Assembly (NCBI RefSeq): GCF_017874625.1
Contig: NZ_JAGIKZ010000013.1
Location: forward strand, 38,625 to 102,624
Direction: 5' to 3'
DNA from: Cytobacillus eiseniae
GTDB lineage: Bacteria > Bacillota > Bacilli > Bacillales > Cytobacillaceae
DNA length: 64,000 nt
Each line of letters opens with the position of its first letter. Positions within the stretch are counted from its first letter, which is position 1. Positions 17,176 to 26,383 of this stretch are shown piece by piece. A program made the translations under genes and the position numbers. The notes beneath the pieces were generated by a model. The model made no database searches and was not told where the DNA came from. It was given only the letters and a program-made list of their open reading frames with translations.

Positions 17176-18569
17176 TCTACATTCGCCTCCTTGCTTCCGC
17201 CCACAGTCATTTCACTGACACGAATCATCGGCTGACCGACATTAACAGGAATGCTTCCACTTAAAGAGCCGCACATGCCCGCACCATGCGCTAAATTATT
17301 TCCTACCATATCGACAAGCTTGATCGTTTCAGGACCATTCCCAACAAGGGTTGCTCCTTTTAGCGGTTTGCCTATTTTTCCATCCTTGACAAGATAAGCC
17401 TCCATTACTGCAAAGTTATAATCCCCTGTCGCTGGATTGACGGAACCTCCACCCATATATTTTGCATAGATGCCATGCTCCGTATTAGAAATAATCTCCT
17501 CTCTTGTCGACTTTCCTTCTGCAATGTACGTATTCGTCATTCTTGAGGTCGGTGCAAATCGGTACGACTGTCTTCTTCCTGAACCTGTCGACTCCATGCC
17601 CATTCTGCGTCCGTTCAATTTATCAATTAAATAGCCTTTCAAGATGCCATTTTCAATTAACACATTTTTACGTGCCTTTTCCCCTTCATCATCGATTGTA
17701 ATCGAGCCCCACTCATTCGCAATTGTCCCGTCATCAATGTATGTAACAACATCTGAAGCCACCTTTTCACCAATGCGATTAGCAAAAACAGAATTGTTTT
17801 TCGCAACAGCTGTTGCTTCAAGTCCATGACCGCATGCTTCATGAAAAATAACGCCACCGAATTCATTATCAATAATGACCGGGAACTTCCCACTCGGACA
17901 AGGGTCTGCCCCAAGCATTGTTACCGCAATCCTTGAAGCTTCATTTGCATAATGCTCTATGTTTAGATTCTCAAGAAACTCAAAACCCTTATGAGCACCT
18001 GGACCATAATATCCAGGCTGGATTTGCTTGCCATTAGAGGCGATCGATTGAATGACCAACCTGCTTCTCACCCTTTGATCTTCAATCCATTTCCCTTCGC
18101 TATTAGCAATCAGGACATTTTGCTCTTCATCTAAATAACGAACCATTGCCTGCTGAATGCTAGAATGATAGTTTTTGGCAATCTCATACGCCTTCTTCAT
18201 CACATTCACTTTACGGATTTTCTCTGTTTCTCTTGGATTCATTGTAATTGGGTGGGCACAAGTGATAATTTCCTTTTTTAATGGCTCGGGCTGGATAGTC
18301 ATTTCTCCAGAAATCGCATGGGCTGCATTTCTTGCTGCCTTTAGTAAGCCCTCTTTTGTCCCGTCCGTTGTGTAAGTGTATACACTTTGCAAGCCTTTAA
18401 ATACACGAATGCCAATGCCAAAATCTCTGCCAGACAAACTATTTTCAATTTTTCCACCTTGCAGATCCAGATGATTTGTATAGCGGTCTTCTAAAAAGAG
18501 TTCCGAGAAATCTCCCCCAGTTGCTAATGCTGCTGTTAGAACATCCTCAATCACTGATTTTGCTAGCAT
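17172..18569 (-). CDS. tldD: Metalloprotease TldD
   Basis: Catalytic partner of the TldD/TldE protease. The 465 residues contain HEACGHGLEA, the HExxxH zinc motif of family U62. They also have the usual blocks VTYIDDGTI, GWGSITID-like NEWGSITIDDEGE, and YMGGGSVNPATGDYNFAVMEAYLVKDGKI. ATG 18569 has AGGAGGGG just upstream. First gene of the tldD-tldE operon, which runs toward lower coordinates. The natural substrate in Bacillaceae is not established. Confidence 0.9.
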   Translation of the reverse strand: MLAKSVIEDVLTAALATGGDFSELFLEDRYTNHLDLQGGKIENSLSGRDFGIGIRVFKGLQSVYTYTTDGTKEGLLKAARNAAHAISGEMTIQPEPLKKEIITCAHPITMNPRETEKIRKVNVMKKAYEIAKNYHSSIQQAMVRYLDEEQNVLIANSEGKWIEDQRVRSRLVIQSIASNGKQIQPGYYGPGAHKGFEFLENLNIEHYANEASRIAVTMLGADPCPSGKFPVIIDNEFGGVIFHEACGHGLEATAVAKNNSVFANRIGEKVASDVVTYIDDGTIANEWGSITIDDEGEKARKNVLIENGILKGYLIDKLNGRRMGMESTGSGRRQSYRFAPTSRMTNTYIAEGKSTREEIISNTEHGIYAKYMGGGSVNPATGDYNFAVMEAYLVKDGKIGKPLKGATLVGNGPETIKLVDMVGNNLAHGAGMCGSLSGSIPVNVGQPMIRVSEMTVGGSKEANVE

Positions 18570-18640
18570 ATAACCCCTCCTTATTGATTTTCTTTTCTAA
18601 CTATTCAAATTATACAATCTTATTCTTCTTTTTACTAATT

Positions 18641-18670
18641 AAAACAGCTCCATCTATAAATGGAGCTGCC
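18641..18670 (-). terminator. Terminator of cls
   Basis: GCAGCTCCAT pairs with ATGGAGCTGT around TTTATAG; T-rich sequence follows on the minus strand. Confidence 0.8.
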
Positions 18671-18672
18671 GT

Positions 18673-20184
18673 TTACAAGACACCCGAAAATAGGCGGGCA
18701 AAGGATTCCTTTGATCTTTCTAACATTCCCCTTTTGTAATACTGAACAGGGCTGATCTTCTCACTATCCTTCATATCTTCTTCATAATGAGCAACAAGAT
18801 CTCGGATTGAACTCGTGCCATATAAAAAGACATTCACTTCAAAATTAAGATGAAAGCTGCGCATGTCCATATTTGCTGTTCCAATTGAGGCGAGAATCCC
18901 ATCGATTATAATGATTTTTTGATGAAGAAACCCTTTTTTATAAGAATATATTTCTGCACCTGTGCGGAGAAGCTCTGGAAAATACGATCTACTTGCATAT
19001 TGAGTTAGAAAACCATCATTAATTTCTGGCACCATAATCTTTACTTCGATACCTTTTGCAGCTGCCACTCTCAATGCTGTTCTTATCGCTTCATCTGGAA
19101 TAAAATACGGAGTAGCAATCCAGATCGATTTCGTTGCACTTGCAATCATTGCAAAGTAAAAATCACTCATTAACCCAAGCTGAGTATCTGGCCCACTTGC
19201 AACAATCTGAATCGCGCCATCAATGATTTCATTATCTACTTCTACCATCTCTTTTTGATAATTTTGAAATACCTTTTCCCCACTTACATATTCCCAATCT
19301 AATAAAAAGACGGTATGAAGAGAATATACCGCCTCACCTTCAAGCCTCATATGTGTATCTCTCCAAAAGCCAATTCGCTCATTTTCTCCAAGGTATTCAA
19401 CTCCAACATTTAGCCCACCAACAAAGCCAATTTTCCCATCAATAATAATGATTTTACGATGGTTACGAAAATTTAATTTTTGATTAAAAAAGCCGTATCT
19501 CAATGGAGAAAATACCTGGACCCGAATGCCTGCCTCCTCCATTGCTTGAATATCCTCTAAGGCCATTTTCCGACTGCCGGCTGCATCAAAAATAAAGAGC
19601 ACTTCTACCCCATTTGTCGCTTTTTCGATTAGAAGGCGAATAATTTCCTTTCCTAGGCGATCCGAACGAAAAATATAATATTCTAAATGGATGAATTTTT
19701 TTGCTGATGCAATCATTTTCTTTATTTCTGAAAATGTCTCTTTGCCATTTTTCAAGATGAATGCACGTGAAGCTGTACTTATCGGCGTATCTGCAGCATG
19801 ATCCGCATATTTAACAAAAGCATTCTGACTATCTTGCAAAAACGATAAATCTGGAGTAGATTCCTGCTTTACTAATCTTCCCCATTCTTCTCTGTCATTT
19901 TTGCGCTTATTTTTAAAAAGATTGCCCTTCAAATAAAGCTGACCTGAAAATAAATAAAATAAATAACCGAAAACAGGAAAAAAAACAAGCACATGCAACC
20001 ATAAAAGCGTATGCTGTGGCGAGCGATTTTCTAGAAGCAATGAGTATATACTTACCATAAGCGCAGATAAATAGAGGAGGACAAATCCAGCCTTTGCTGC
20101 ATAACTAGTGTGACTAAATAAAATAAGATATAAGGTTACTATGAGGATAAAGGCAATAATAAACTCGATTCGCCGCTTTTTCAT
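18673..20184 (-). CDS. cls: Cardiolipin synthase
   Basis: Joins two phosphatidylglycerol molecules into cardiolipin and glycerol at the membrane. The 503-residue protein has two N-terminal membrane helices (FIIAFILIVTLYLILF and AAKAGFVLLYLSALMVSIYSL), the LLWLHVLVFFPVFGYLFY segment, and two phospholipase-D HKD motifs. These are HRKIIIIDGKIGFVGG in the middle and HQKIIIIDGILASIG near the end. Both catalytic His/Lys/Asp sets are intact. GAGGTGG precedes the ATG. Bacilli usually have several paralogues, so the exact one is uncertain. Confidence 0.93.
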   Translation of the reverse strand: MKKRRIEFIIAFILIVTLYLILFSHTSYAAKAGFVLLYLSALMVSIYSLLLENRSPQHTLLWLHVLVFFPVFGYLFYLFSGQLYLKGNLFKNKRKNDREEWGRLVKQESTPDLSFLQDSQNAFVKYADHAADTPISTASRAFILKNGKETFSEIKKMIASAKKFIHLEYYIFRSDRLGKEIIRLLIEKATNGVEVLFIFDAAGSRKMALEDIQAMEEAGIRVQVFSPLRYGFFNQKLNFRNHRKIIIIDGKIGFVGGLNVGVEYLGENERIGFWRDTHMRLEGEAVYSLHTVFLLDWEYVSGEKVFQNYQKEMVEVDNEIIDGAIQIVASGPDTQLGLMSDFYFAMIASATKSIWIATPYFIPDEAIRTALRVAAAKGIEVKIMVPEINDGFLTQYASRSYFPELLRTGAEIYSYKKGFLHQKIIIIDGILASIGTANMDMRSFHLNFEVNVFLYGTSSIRDLVAHYEEDMKDSEKISPVQYYKRGMLERSKESFARLFSGVL

Positions 20185-20313
20185 TTACTTTTTCCACCTC
20201 GAGGAACGACCATTCTTTGTATGCCTATCCTTTCCATAATTACGCAAAATTAATATGTATACAAGTGATTTTCGTGTAAACTAGAGGTTAATTATGAATG
20301 GGTGGTGATTTGA

Positions 20314-20811
20314 ATGGATATAAGACGTTTGAAGCCAAGTGATGCAGTGGAATACCGAGAAATGAGATTAATAGCTTTAAAAAGTCACCCTGAAGCATTT
20401 GCTTCAAGCTTTGAAGAGGAAAAGGAAAACCCTGCTGACATATATGCAAAACGATTTGCCTCGGATGAATCCTATACTTTTGGTGCATTTGAGAAGGAAA
20501 AACTGATTGGTTCAGTCACATTGCTAAAAGAAACAAAGCTTAAATTAAAGCATCGTGCATTAATTGTTGCCATGTATGTTTCCGATGACTCACGCAGAAA
20601 AGGAGTAGGAAAGGCATTGATTGCTGCAGCACTTGATCATGCAAAATCACAAGCTGGCATCGAACAAATTTATTTAGCTGTTGAATCAACAAATGAGCCT
20701 GCAAAAAAGCTTTATTCTTCGTTCGGCTTTGAAGTGTTTGGCAAAGATAAATGCGCATTAAAAATTGGAGATAATTATTTTGATGAAGAGCATATGGTAT
20801 TGGTGCTCTAA
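20314..20811 (+). CDS. GNAT-family N-acetyltransferase
   Basis: A 165-residue GCN5-related acetyltransferase that should transfer an acetyl group from acetyl-CoA to an amine on a small molecule or protein. The fold is visible: N-terminal IRRLKPSDAVEYREMRL, strand 4 ALIVAMYVS, the acetyl-CoA pyrophosphate loop DDSRRKGVGKALI, and the C-terminal STNEPAKKLYSSFGFEVFG. The substrate is unknown. GGGTGGTGA precedes ATG 20314. Single gene with its own terminator. Confidence 0.88.
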   Translation: MDIRRLKPSDAVEYREMRLIALKSHPEAFASSFEEEKENPADIYAKRFASDESYTFGAFEKEKLIGSVTLLKETKLKLKHRALIVAMYVSDDSRRKGVGKALIAAALDHAKSQAGIEQIYLAVESTNEPAKKLYSSFGFEVFGKDKCALKIGDNYFDEEHMVLVL

Positions 20812-20818
20812 TGCAAGA

Positions 20819-20847
20819 AACCAGGCAAGCGCCTGGTATTTTTGTTC
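20819..20847 (+). terminator. Terminator of the GNAT gene
   Basis: ACCAGGC pairs with GCCTGGT around AAGC; ATTTTTG follows. Confidence 0.8.
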
Positions 20848-20870
20848 TTATTCTATAAGCTACTGCCATC

Positions 20871-21197
20871 TTACTGGTACTGCTTCACTATTTCCTGCAG
20901 CTTTAAGGCAAGGCCCATTTTCCCTTCTACATTTAGTCCGCCAGTCATGAAAGCCATCGTTGTATTCAAATCATCCTTTAACAGCTTTGAAAAGTTTTTA
21001 TCGGAAAGAATTAAAGTTACTTCAGATTCATATGGCGTTCCTTCTGCCACTTCAACACGGCCATCTTTCAAAATAATTTGGATGGACCCACTCTCAGCTA
21101 AATTTACTTGAAACACACGATCCTTCTCGTTTTTGATATGTTCTGGATTTGCATTCATCTTATCTACTAATTCATTTAGTTCCATTTTTACTGACAT
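20871..21197 (-). CDS. SCP2 sterol-binding domain protein
   Basis: A 108-residue single-domain protein of the SCP2 fold, which forms a hydrophobic tunnel binding lipids or acyl-CoAs. The signature strands are VFQVNLAESGSIQIILKDGRVEV and SEVTLILSDKNFSKLLKDDLNTTMAFMTGGLNVEGKMGLALKLQEIV. Small stand-alone SCP2 proteins are common in Bacillaceae, and their ligand is generally unknown. AAGGGGGAAG precedes the ATG. It converges with the GNAT gene. Confidence 0.88.
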   Translation of the reverse strand: MSVKMELNELVDKMNANPEHIKNEKDRVFQVNLAESGSIQIILKDGRVEVAEGTPYESEVTLILSDKNFSKLLKDDLNTTMAFMTGGLNVEGKMGLALKLQEIVKQYQ

Positions 21198-21418
21198 GCA
21201 ACTTCCCCCTTAACATAATTAGCTTATATTTCTCTTTATTTATTCAATCTCTATTCGATTTTCTCCTGCTAATAAATGAATAACCGTTCACTTAGTACAA
21301 ATTATACTGTTTTTTACTTCAAAACAATAATGGGAAACAAAATTGAGTATACTAATAAAATGAGACTACTTTTGGCTGTTTAGTAAACATTGTTGCTATT
21401 TAACACATAATTGGTAAA

Positions 21419-21550
21419 GGTTGATTTCCACTACAGGTTGCTCCCTTTCCGCGGGGTTGGCGCTGAGCCTCCTCGTCGCTAACGCTCCTGCGGGGTCTCA
21501 CCTGTCCAACTCATCCCGCAGGAGTCTCGCACCTTCCGCTCCAATCAACC
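21419..21550. repeat. Structured intergenic repeat, 132 bp, GC-rich
   Basis: This block is bounded by the inverted repeat GGTTGATT (21419-21426) and AATCAACC (21543-21550) and is much richer in G+C than its surroundings. Inside, TCCTGCGGG (21486-21494) pairs with CCCGCAGGA (21515-21523), next to GTCTCACC and GAGTCTCGC. From memory, elements with this TCCTGCGGG..CCCGCAGGAGTCTCGC core occur in many copies in Bacillaceae intergenic regions. Nothing else recognisable occupies the rest of the 440-base gap (21198-21638) apart from the thioesterase leader. Confidence 0.7.
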
Positions 21551-21638
21551 GACCTATATGGTAAACCATTCATTCTAACAATTGTTTTTAAACAACAAAC
21601 TTGTAGAAAATGGCCATATTTTTTAAAGGAGGTTTCCC

Positions 21639-22151
21639 ATGAAAGAATCAAAGTTTTGCAAAGAATCCTTTGTCGTAAAGACAAGTATTGTTTTACCACC
21701 TGATACGAATTCTTATGGTACATTATTTGGCGGAAAGCTTATGGCTTATATTGATGATGTGGCTGGAATTTCTGCGATGCGTCATGCGAGAACGAGTGTC
21801 GTTACTGCCTCAACTGATTCTGTTGATTTCCTTCACCCGATTCATCAAGGGAATGCTGTTTGCTTAGAAGCATTTGTTACCTTTACAGGAAGATCTTCGA
21901 TGGAGATCTTTGTGAAAGTTATTGCCGAGGATTTAATATCTGGTGAAAAAAACATATGTGCACTGTCTTTTTTAACAATGGTTGCAATCGATGAAAACGG
22001 AAAGCCAACACCAGTTCCGGCTGTCATACCAGAAACAGAAGAAGAAAAAAGCTTGTTCGATTCAGCCAAGCAAAGAGCAAGTATCCGGAAAAACAGACGA
22101 AAAGATAGCGAACAGCGTGCAAAAACATATGGAATTGAAGCATCTTTGTAA
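21639..22151 (+). CDS. Acyl-CoA thioesterase, hotdog fold (YkhA-like)
   Basis: Hydrolyses acyl-CoA to free fatty acid and CoA in the cytoplasm. The 170 residues show the hotdog thioesterase pattern: VLPPDTNSYGTLFGGKLMAYIDDVAGISAMRHA, with the Asn/Gly and Asp residues typical of the TesB2/YkhA group. TASTDSVDFLHPIHQGNAV and the strand TFTGRSSMEIFVKVIAED follow. The C-terminal 30 residues are basic and charged. ATG 21639 follows AAAGGAGG. It ends at a bidirectional terminator shared with the convergent sigma gene. Confidence 0.9.
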   Translation: MKESKFCKESFVVKTSIVLPPDTNSYGTLFGGKLMAYIDDVAGISAMRHARTSVVTASTDSVDFLHPIHQGNAVCLEAFVTFTGRSSMEIFVKVIAEDLISGEKNICALSFLTMVAIDENGKPTPVPAVIPETEEEKSLFDSAKQRASIRKNRRKDSEQRAKTYGIEASL

Positions 22152-22156
22152 AAACA

Positions 22157-22199
22157 TAAAGGAGCAACCGTCAGTTAAATGGACGGCTGCTCCTTTATT
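22157..22199. terminator. Bidirectional terminator
   Basis: AAAGGAGCAACCGTC pairs with GACGGCTGCTCCTTT around a nine-base loop, between two converging genes. Confidence 0.88.
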
Positions 22200-22201
22200 C
22201 A

Positions 22202-22753
22202 TTATCCATTTACGACTAACTCCTCCACCTTTGGACGCAATCGATCCTTCGCTCGTTTCATTCTTGTTTTCACTGTTGAAAGGGGAAGATTCGTCTTATC
22301 ACTAATTTCCACTAATGTTTTATGATGATAATAGAATAGTAGCAATGGATCACGATACATTTCTGGCAATTCTTGAAGCGTATCAACCATTTCCTCTTGA
22401 CTACATTTGTGAAGAACCGATTCCTCTGGCTGCTGCATTGGATTTTTATCGTCTACATACAAATAGACTTTTTCCTCCCAAAAGCGAGTAGCTGATTTCT
22501 CTTTTCTCCAATAGTCCCGACATTTATTTACTGCAATCTTAAACAACCAATTTTTGACTTTCGCTCTTTCTTCAAACGAAGGCAAAGCTAAATAGGCTGA
22601 AATTAATACTTCCTGATACAAATCCTCCGCAAGCTCTTTATGCCTAACTAACGAATAAATATAATTAAACAAAGACCGGCCATGCTCTAAAATACATGCT
22701 TCAAAATAGCATTCTAGCGACAACTTTGATTCAACATTTAAGCAGGATTTCAT
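22202..22753 (-). CDS. ECF RNA polymerase sigma factor
   Basis: A 183-residue extracytoplasmic-function sigma factor. Region 2 (FNYIYSLVRHKELAEDLYQEVLISAYLALPSFEERAKVKNWLFKIAVNKCRDYWRK) binds the -10 element and core polymerase. Region 4 (LQELPEMYRDPLLLFYYHHKTLVEISDKTNLPLSTVKTRMKRAKDRLR) is a helix-turn-helix for the -35. AAGGAGAAG precedes ATG 22753. Unlike most ECF factors it has no anti-sigma gene beside it: the next genes are a convergent thioesterase and, 82 bases upstream, the end of a flippase gene. Its signal is therefore unknown. Confidence 0.92.
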   Translation of the reverse strand: MKSCLNVESKLSLECYFEACILEHGRSLFNYIYSLVRHKELAEDLYQEVLISAYLALPSFEERAKVKNWLFKIAVNKCRDYWRKEKSATRFWEEKVYLYVDDKNPMQQPEESVLHKCSQEEMVDTLQELPEMYRDPLLLFYYHHKTLVEISDKTNLPLSTVKTRMKRAKDRLRPKVEELVVNG

Positions 22754-22835
22754 TTCTAACTTCTCCTTATTTCTATGCTTACATTAATAGACGGAATCAA
22801 CAAGCTCTATCCCTACACTTTTTTATTAAAATTTT

Positions 22836-24161
22836 TTAATAAACTCTTTTAAGAGGTGCAAGCAGGATCGTTACCCCAATTTTTTTACAAATCGTTAAGT
22901 AATGCAAACTGAATATAATGAATGCACCCACATTCATGCCGATAATGACACCATCCATCTGGAAGCTATGCATCGACCCAAGAACATAAATCACTGCAAA
23001 AGAAATAAGTGTTGACCAAACAAAATGATAAAGCGCTTCCTTCACTAGACCGATTCCAATTAAATAAGCTTGCATTGGAATTATAAAATAATGAAGCAAG
23101 AAAAATGGCCAGAGCAATTGCACATACACCGCTGCATCAGGCGAATGGAAAAAAGTTGTTGTTAATGGCTCTGCAAAAATATAAAACAATGTGACTGCAG
23201 GAACCCCATAAATAATCGTAACCTTAAATACTTGCTGAAGTAATCGATGCAATTTTTGGAAGTCCTTTTCTGCATAAGCTTTTGAAACCGTCGGAATGAG
23301 CATAATTAAAAAAGAATGGGCAATAAATGCTGGGAAGAAGCCAATCGTCATCGCGATTCCGGCAAGCATTCCAAAATGTTCTGTCGCAACTACTCCGCTA
23401 ACACCCGCTTGTAATAAAGCGGCTTTTATCAAAAAGGGCTCAATCGCATGTGTCATCGCATGAAAAACTCGCATAGCAGTTGTTGGAATCGAAACAGCCA
23501 TTAAGCTTTTACGCACGGTTTTTCCGCTCATGCTCGCACTTGGCTCTTTTTTCACTTGCTGAAGCTGAAGAATAAACATATGCAGCAAGTATAAGAAGAC
23601 GACAACCTCACTGCCAATCAAGGTGCAAAATGCAATAAATACAGCTGTTTTCGTATCGAATTGAAAAAATTGATACAGGAACACAAGAAACAACAGCTGA
23701 AATAGCTTTCGCAAAAAGTTATATGTCGCAATTTTCCCCATCTGATTCTTGCCCATAAAATAGCCTCTTGTTATCGAGGAAAAGGACACAATCGGAATAA
23801 AGGCAATAGCAACCCATCTTAGATACGGATGATATTGATCAAATACACTAATAAATGGAATGATTATTATCGCAAGTGGCAGGAGAATGGCCGTAAATAA
23901 AACCGTCAACTTTATTACATGATTCAGCATACTTTTGTGATACTTCTTGTCCTGCTCTGCAATAAACTTAGAAATAGAAATGGGCAGTTCAAAGCTAGCG
24001 AGAAGAACAATAAGGAAGATTGTTGGGAGAATGGACATATACAATCCTAGCCCACTCTCTCCTAATTCCCTTGCTAAAACCATATTCACCAAAAATTCAA
24101 TGCACTCACCAGCAAAAGCTGCGACCGCCAGCAGCAACGTCCCTTTAAAAAATGTATTCAT
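22836..24161 (-). CDS. Polysaccharide/lipid II-type flippase of the SpoVB/MurJ superfamily
   Basis: A 441-residue membrane protein with about 14 hydrophobic segments of the MATE-like oligosaccharidyl-lipid flippase superfamily. It should move undecaprenyl-linked glycans across the membrane. Diagnostic stretches are FVGECIEFLVNMVLARELGESGLGLYMSILP-type helix 1 sequence, FELPISISKFIAEQ and ITRGYFMGKNQMGKIATYNFLRKL. Bacilli carry several such paralogues (SpoVB, YtgP, YkvU); which one this is cannot be told from sequence alone. ATG 24161 has AAGGAGA upstream, better than a TTG/ATG-rich extension to 24236. Confidence 0.85.
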   Translation of the reverse strand: MNTFFKGTLLLAVAAFAGECIEFLVNMVLARELGESGLGLYMSILPTIFLIVLLASFELPISISKFIAEQDKKYHKSMLNHVIKLTVLFTAILLPLAIIIIPFISVFDQYHPYLRWVAIAFIPIVSFSSITRGYFMGKNQMGKIATYNFLRKLFQLLFLVFLYQFFQFDTKTAVFIAFCTLIGSEVVVFLYLLHMFILQLQQVKKEPSASMSGKTVRKSLMAVSIPTTAMRVFHAMTHAIEPFLIKAALLQAGVSGVVATEHFGMLAGIAMTIGFFPAFIAHSFLIMLIPTVSKAYAEKDFQKLHRLLQQVFKVTIIYGVPAVTLFYIFAEPLTTTFFHSPDAAVYVQLLWPFFLLHYFIIPMQAYLIGIGLVKEALYHFVWSTLISFAVIYVLGSMHSFQMDGVIIGMNVGAFIIFSLHYLTICKKIGVTILLAPLKRVY

Positions 24162-24279
24162 TCTGTCTCTCCTTATATGTTCGCCTATGAGACCCAAGCT
24201 TGTATGGGTATACATTCTATATAAGATATGAGACAAGTTCGTAGAATATATTACACTTTATCAAAATCACTCACATTTT

Positions 24280-26160
24280 CTAAAGCCATGCTTCTAATTG
24301 CTCATATAACTTTTCACGTTCATCCTCCAATTTTTCCTTTTCAGTATAAAGAACTTGAAGTTCGGCCAGCTCTTTTTCCCGTTCTAATTGTTTCTCAAGC
24401 TTTAACAAGGAGGCTTCAACCGCTTCAATCATTTGCTCAAGTTCAAACATTTTTTTCGTATGATTCTCCTCTTGGGGCTTATGAACTGAAACCGTTCTTT
24501 TCTCTTTCGGACGCTCTCTATTTTCTTCTTGCTTTTGCTCATTCATTTTCTTCCAAGACCAATCATAATCCCCACCAAAATAATGAACGTGCTTCTGATC
24601 AATCCAATAAATTTTTTGGAACAGTCGATTAATAAAGAAGCGATCATGAGAGACAGCCAAAATAGTGCCTCGGTAATCTTCAAGTGCTTCCTCTAATACC
24701 TCCCTTGATTCGATATCTAAATGATTGGTTGGTTCATCAAGAACAAGAAAATTAATATCCTGATACATGAGCTGAGCAAGTCGGAGCCGCATTTTCTCCC
24801 CACCACTTAGCTGTGATACTTTCCTAAAAACGGAATGTCCGTAGAATAAGAAACGAGCCAAAATATGGCGTGCTTCCCCTTCCGTTACCGAAACCCCATC
24901 ACGAAATGTCTCAATCACCGTCTCATCTACAATCCCAACATAGGCATGCTGAGAAAGATAACCAATTTTCACATTGCTGCCCCTTTTTACTTCTCCCGAA
25001 TCGGCCTCTACCTCATTGAGGATCATTTTTAACAAGGTTGATTTTCCTGTTCCGTTATCCCCAATAATGGCGATTCGGTCTTTGTATTGAATATGAAGAT
25101 TGACACCTTCGAATAACTTCTTCAGACCAAAGCTTTTAGATACATCCTTCATGAATATTACTTCTTTTCCGCTACGGTCAGTTGCGTCTAAATCAATATT
25201 CATTTTTTTGCGATTCAATACTGGACGATTCAGCTTCTCGATTCGTTCGAGCGCCTTTTCCATACTGCTCGCCCGGCGATGTAGCCCCGCATTTGGTGGA
25301 TTGGCTTGATTTGCCCATTCCCGCAAACGCTTAATTGTCTCTTTCATTTTCTTTATTTTTTTCTGCTGTTCTTCATACTGCTGAAACTCTATTAAGAGTC
25401 TCTCTTCCTTTTCCCTCACAAAGCCAGAATAATTGGTATGATAAATCGTCAGCTCGCCATCCTCAAGATCAAGAATTTTCGTTGCGATCTCATCGAGAAA
25501 ATAGCGATCATGAGAGATGAGAACAACCGTCCCATCATAATCTTTCAAAAAATGGGCTAGCCATTCAACGGCTTTAATATCTAAATGATTGGTCGGCTCA
25601 TCTAAAAGGAGAAGGGTCGGATTTTGAAGCAGCATATGCCCTAAACAAATCTTTGTTTTTTCTCCGCCACTTAAAGCGTTAAAATCCTTCTCTAGTAAAC
25701 CAGCAATATTCAAGCCGTTGCTAACCTTATCAATGATTGCATCCATTTCATAGCCATCTTTCAATGAAAACTGTTCTTGAAGCTCACCATATTCACTAAT
25801 TAGCTTCGTTAATTTTCCCTCATTAGTTTCTTCTCCCATTTCCTTTTCCAGTTGCTTCATTTTCTTATTGATTTCCAACAAGTCGGCAAAGGCTGACTTT
25901 AAAATATCGATTGCCTTCATCCCATTTGGATAATTTGGTATTTGTGCTAAGTACCCAATCTCACAGCCCTTCTTCCAATGAATCTGACCAGAATCAGGTG
26001 TTTCCAATCCAGCAAGCAGCTTAAATAAGGTTGTTTTCCCACTCCCATTTCTGCCAACTAAGCCAACCCGATCCTTCTCATGTATTTCAAAAGAAAGCTG
26101 TTCAAATACTTGATTTCCACCGTACATTTTTCCTACTTGCTGTCCACTGCATGCGATCAT
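24280..26160 (-). CDS. ABC-F family ATPase (ribosome-associated)
   Basis: A soluble protein with two ABC ATPase domains and no membrane domain, as in ABC-F translation and ribosome-protection factors. Domain 1 has GRNGSGKTT (about 36-44), LSGGEKTK and LLLLDEPTNHLD. A long charged linker (about 245-325, QQYEEQQKKIKKMKETIKRL) reaches toward the peptidyl-transferase centre in this family. Domain 2 has GDNGTGKST, LSGGEKMR and LVLDEPTNHLD. A C-terminal coiled coil follows (about 540-626). Both Walker B Glu residues are present. A leader peptide and terminator precede it (26203-26515), the arrangement of antibiotic-inducible ABC-F genes, so a drug-protection role is plausible but unproven. GGAGG lies seven bases before the ATG. 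Confidence 0.92.
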   Translation of the reverse strand: MIACSGQQVGKMYGGNQVFEQLSFEIHEKDRVGLVGRNGSGKTTLFKLLAGLETPDSGQIHWKKGCEIGYLAQIPNYPNGMKAIDILKSAFADLLEINKKMKQLEKEMGEETNEGKLTKLISEYGELQEQFSLKDGYEMDAIIDKVSNGLNIAGLLEKDFNALSGGEKTKICLGHMLLQNPTLLLLDEPTNHLDIKAVEWLAHFLKDYDGTVVLISHDRYFLDEIATKILDLEDGELTIYHTNYSGFVREKEERLLIEFQQYEEQQKKIKKMKETIKRLREWANQANPPNAGLHRRASSMEKALERIEKLNRPVLNRKKMNIDLDATDRSGKEVIFMKDVSKSFGLKKLFEGVNLHIQYKDRIAIIGDNGTGKSTLLKMILNEVEADSGEVKRGSNVKIGYLSQHAYVGIVDETVIETFRDGVSVTEGEARHILARFLFYGHSVFRKVSQLSGGEKMRLRLAQLMYQDINFLVLDEPTNHLDIESREVLEEALEDYRGTILAVSHDRFFINRLFQKIYWIDQKHVHYFGGDYDWSWKKMNEQKQEENRERPKEKRTVSVHKPQEENHTKKMFELEQMIEAVEASLLKLEKQLEREKELAELQVLYTEKEKLEDEREKLYEQLEAWL

Positions 26161-26202
26161 ATATATTCCTCCAGTATTATTCGTTTAGTAGTAAAAGTTC
26201 AT

Positions 26203-26240
26203 AAAAAAAAAGACCATAGGAAAGCATGCTCCTAAGGCCC
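26203..26240 (-). terminator. Leader terminator (attenuator) before the ABC-F gene
   Basis: On the minus strand GGCCTTAGGA pairs with TCCTATGGTC around GCATGCTT, followed by at least eight T. It ends about 45 bases before the ABC-F start codon and after the leader ORF. A second hairpin, GAGGGCTT/AAGCTCTC at about 26265-26286, also followed by T residues, lies just upstream. There is no other gene whose end it could serve. Confidence 0.75.
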
Positions 26241-26383
26241 AAATAAATGTGATTGAAATAGAAAAGAGAGCTTAAAAGAAGCCCTCCTTTCACCGTTTCA
26301 TTTATAGAGAGGGTTAACAAAGAATCGTTTTTTCAACGACCTTTCAAACACGCCCTATTATTAAAGTGGGTAAAGAGATGTTC

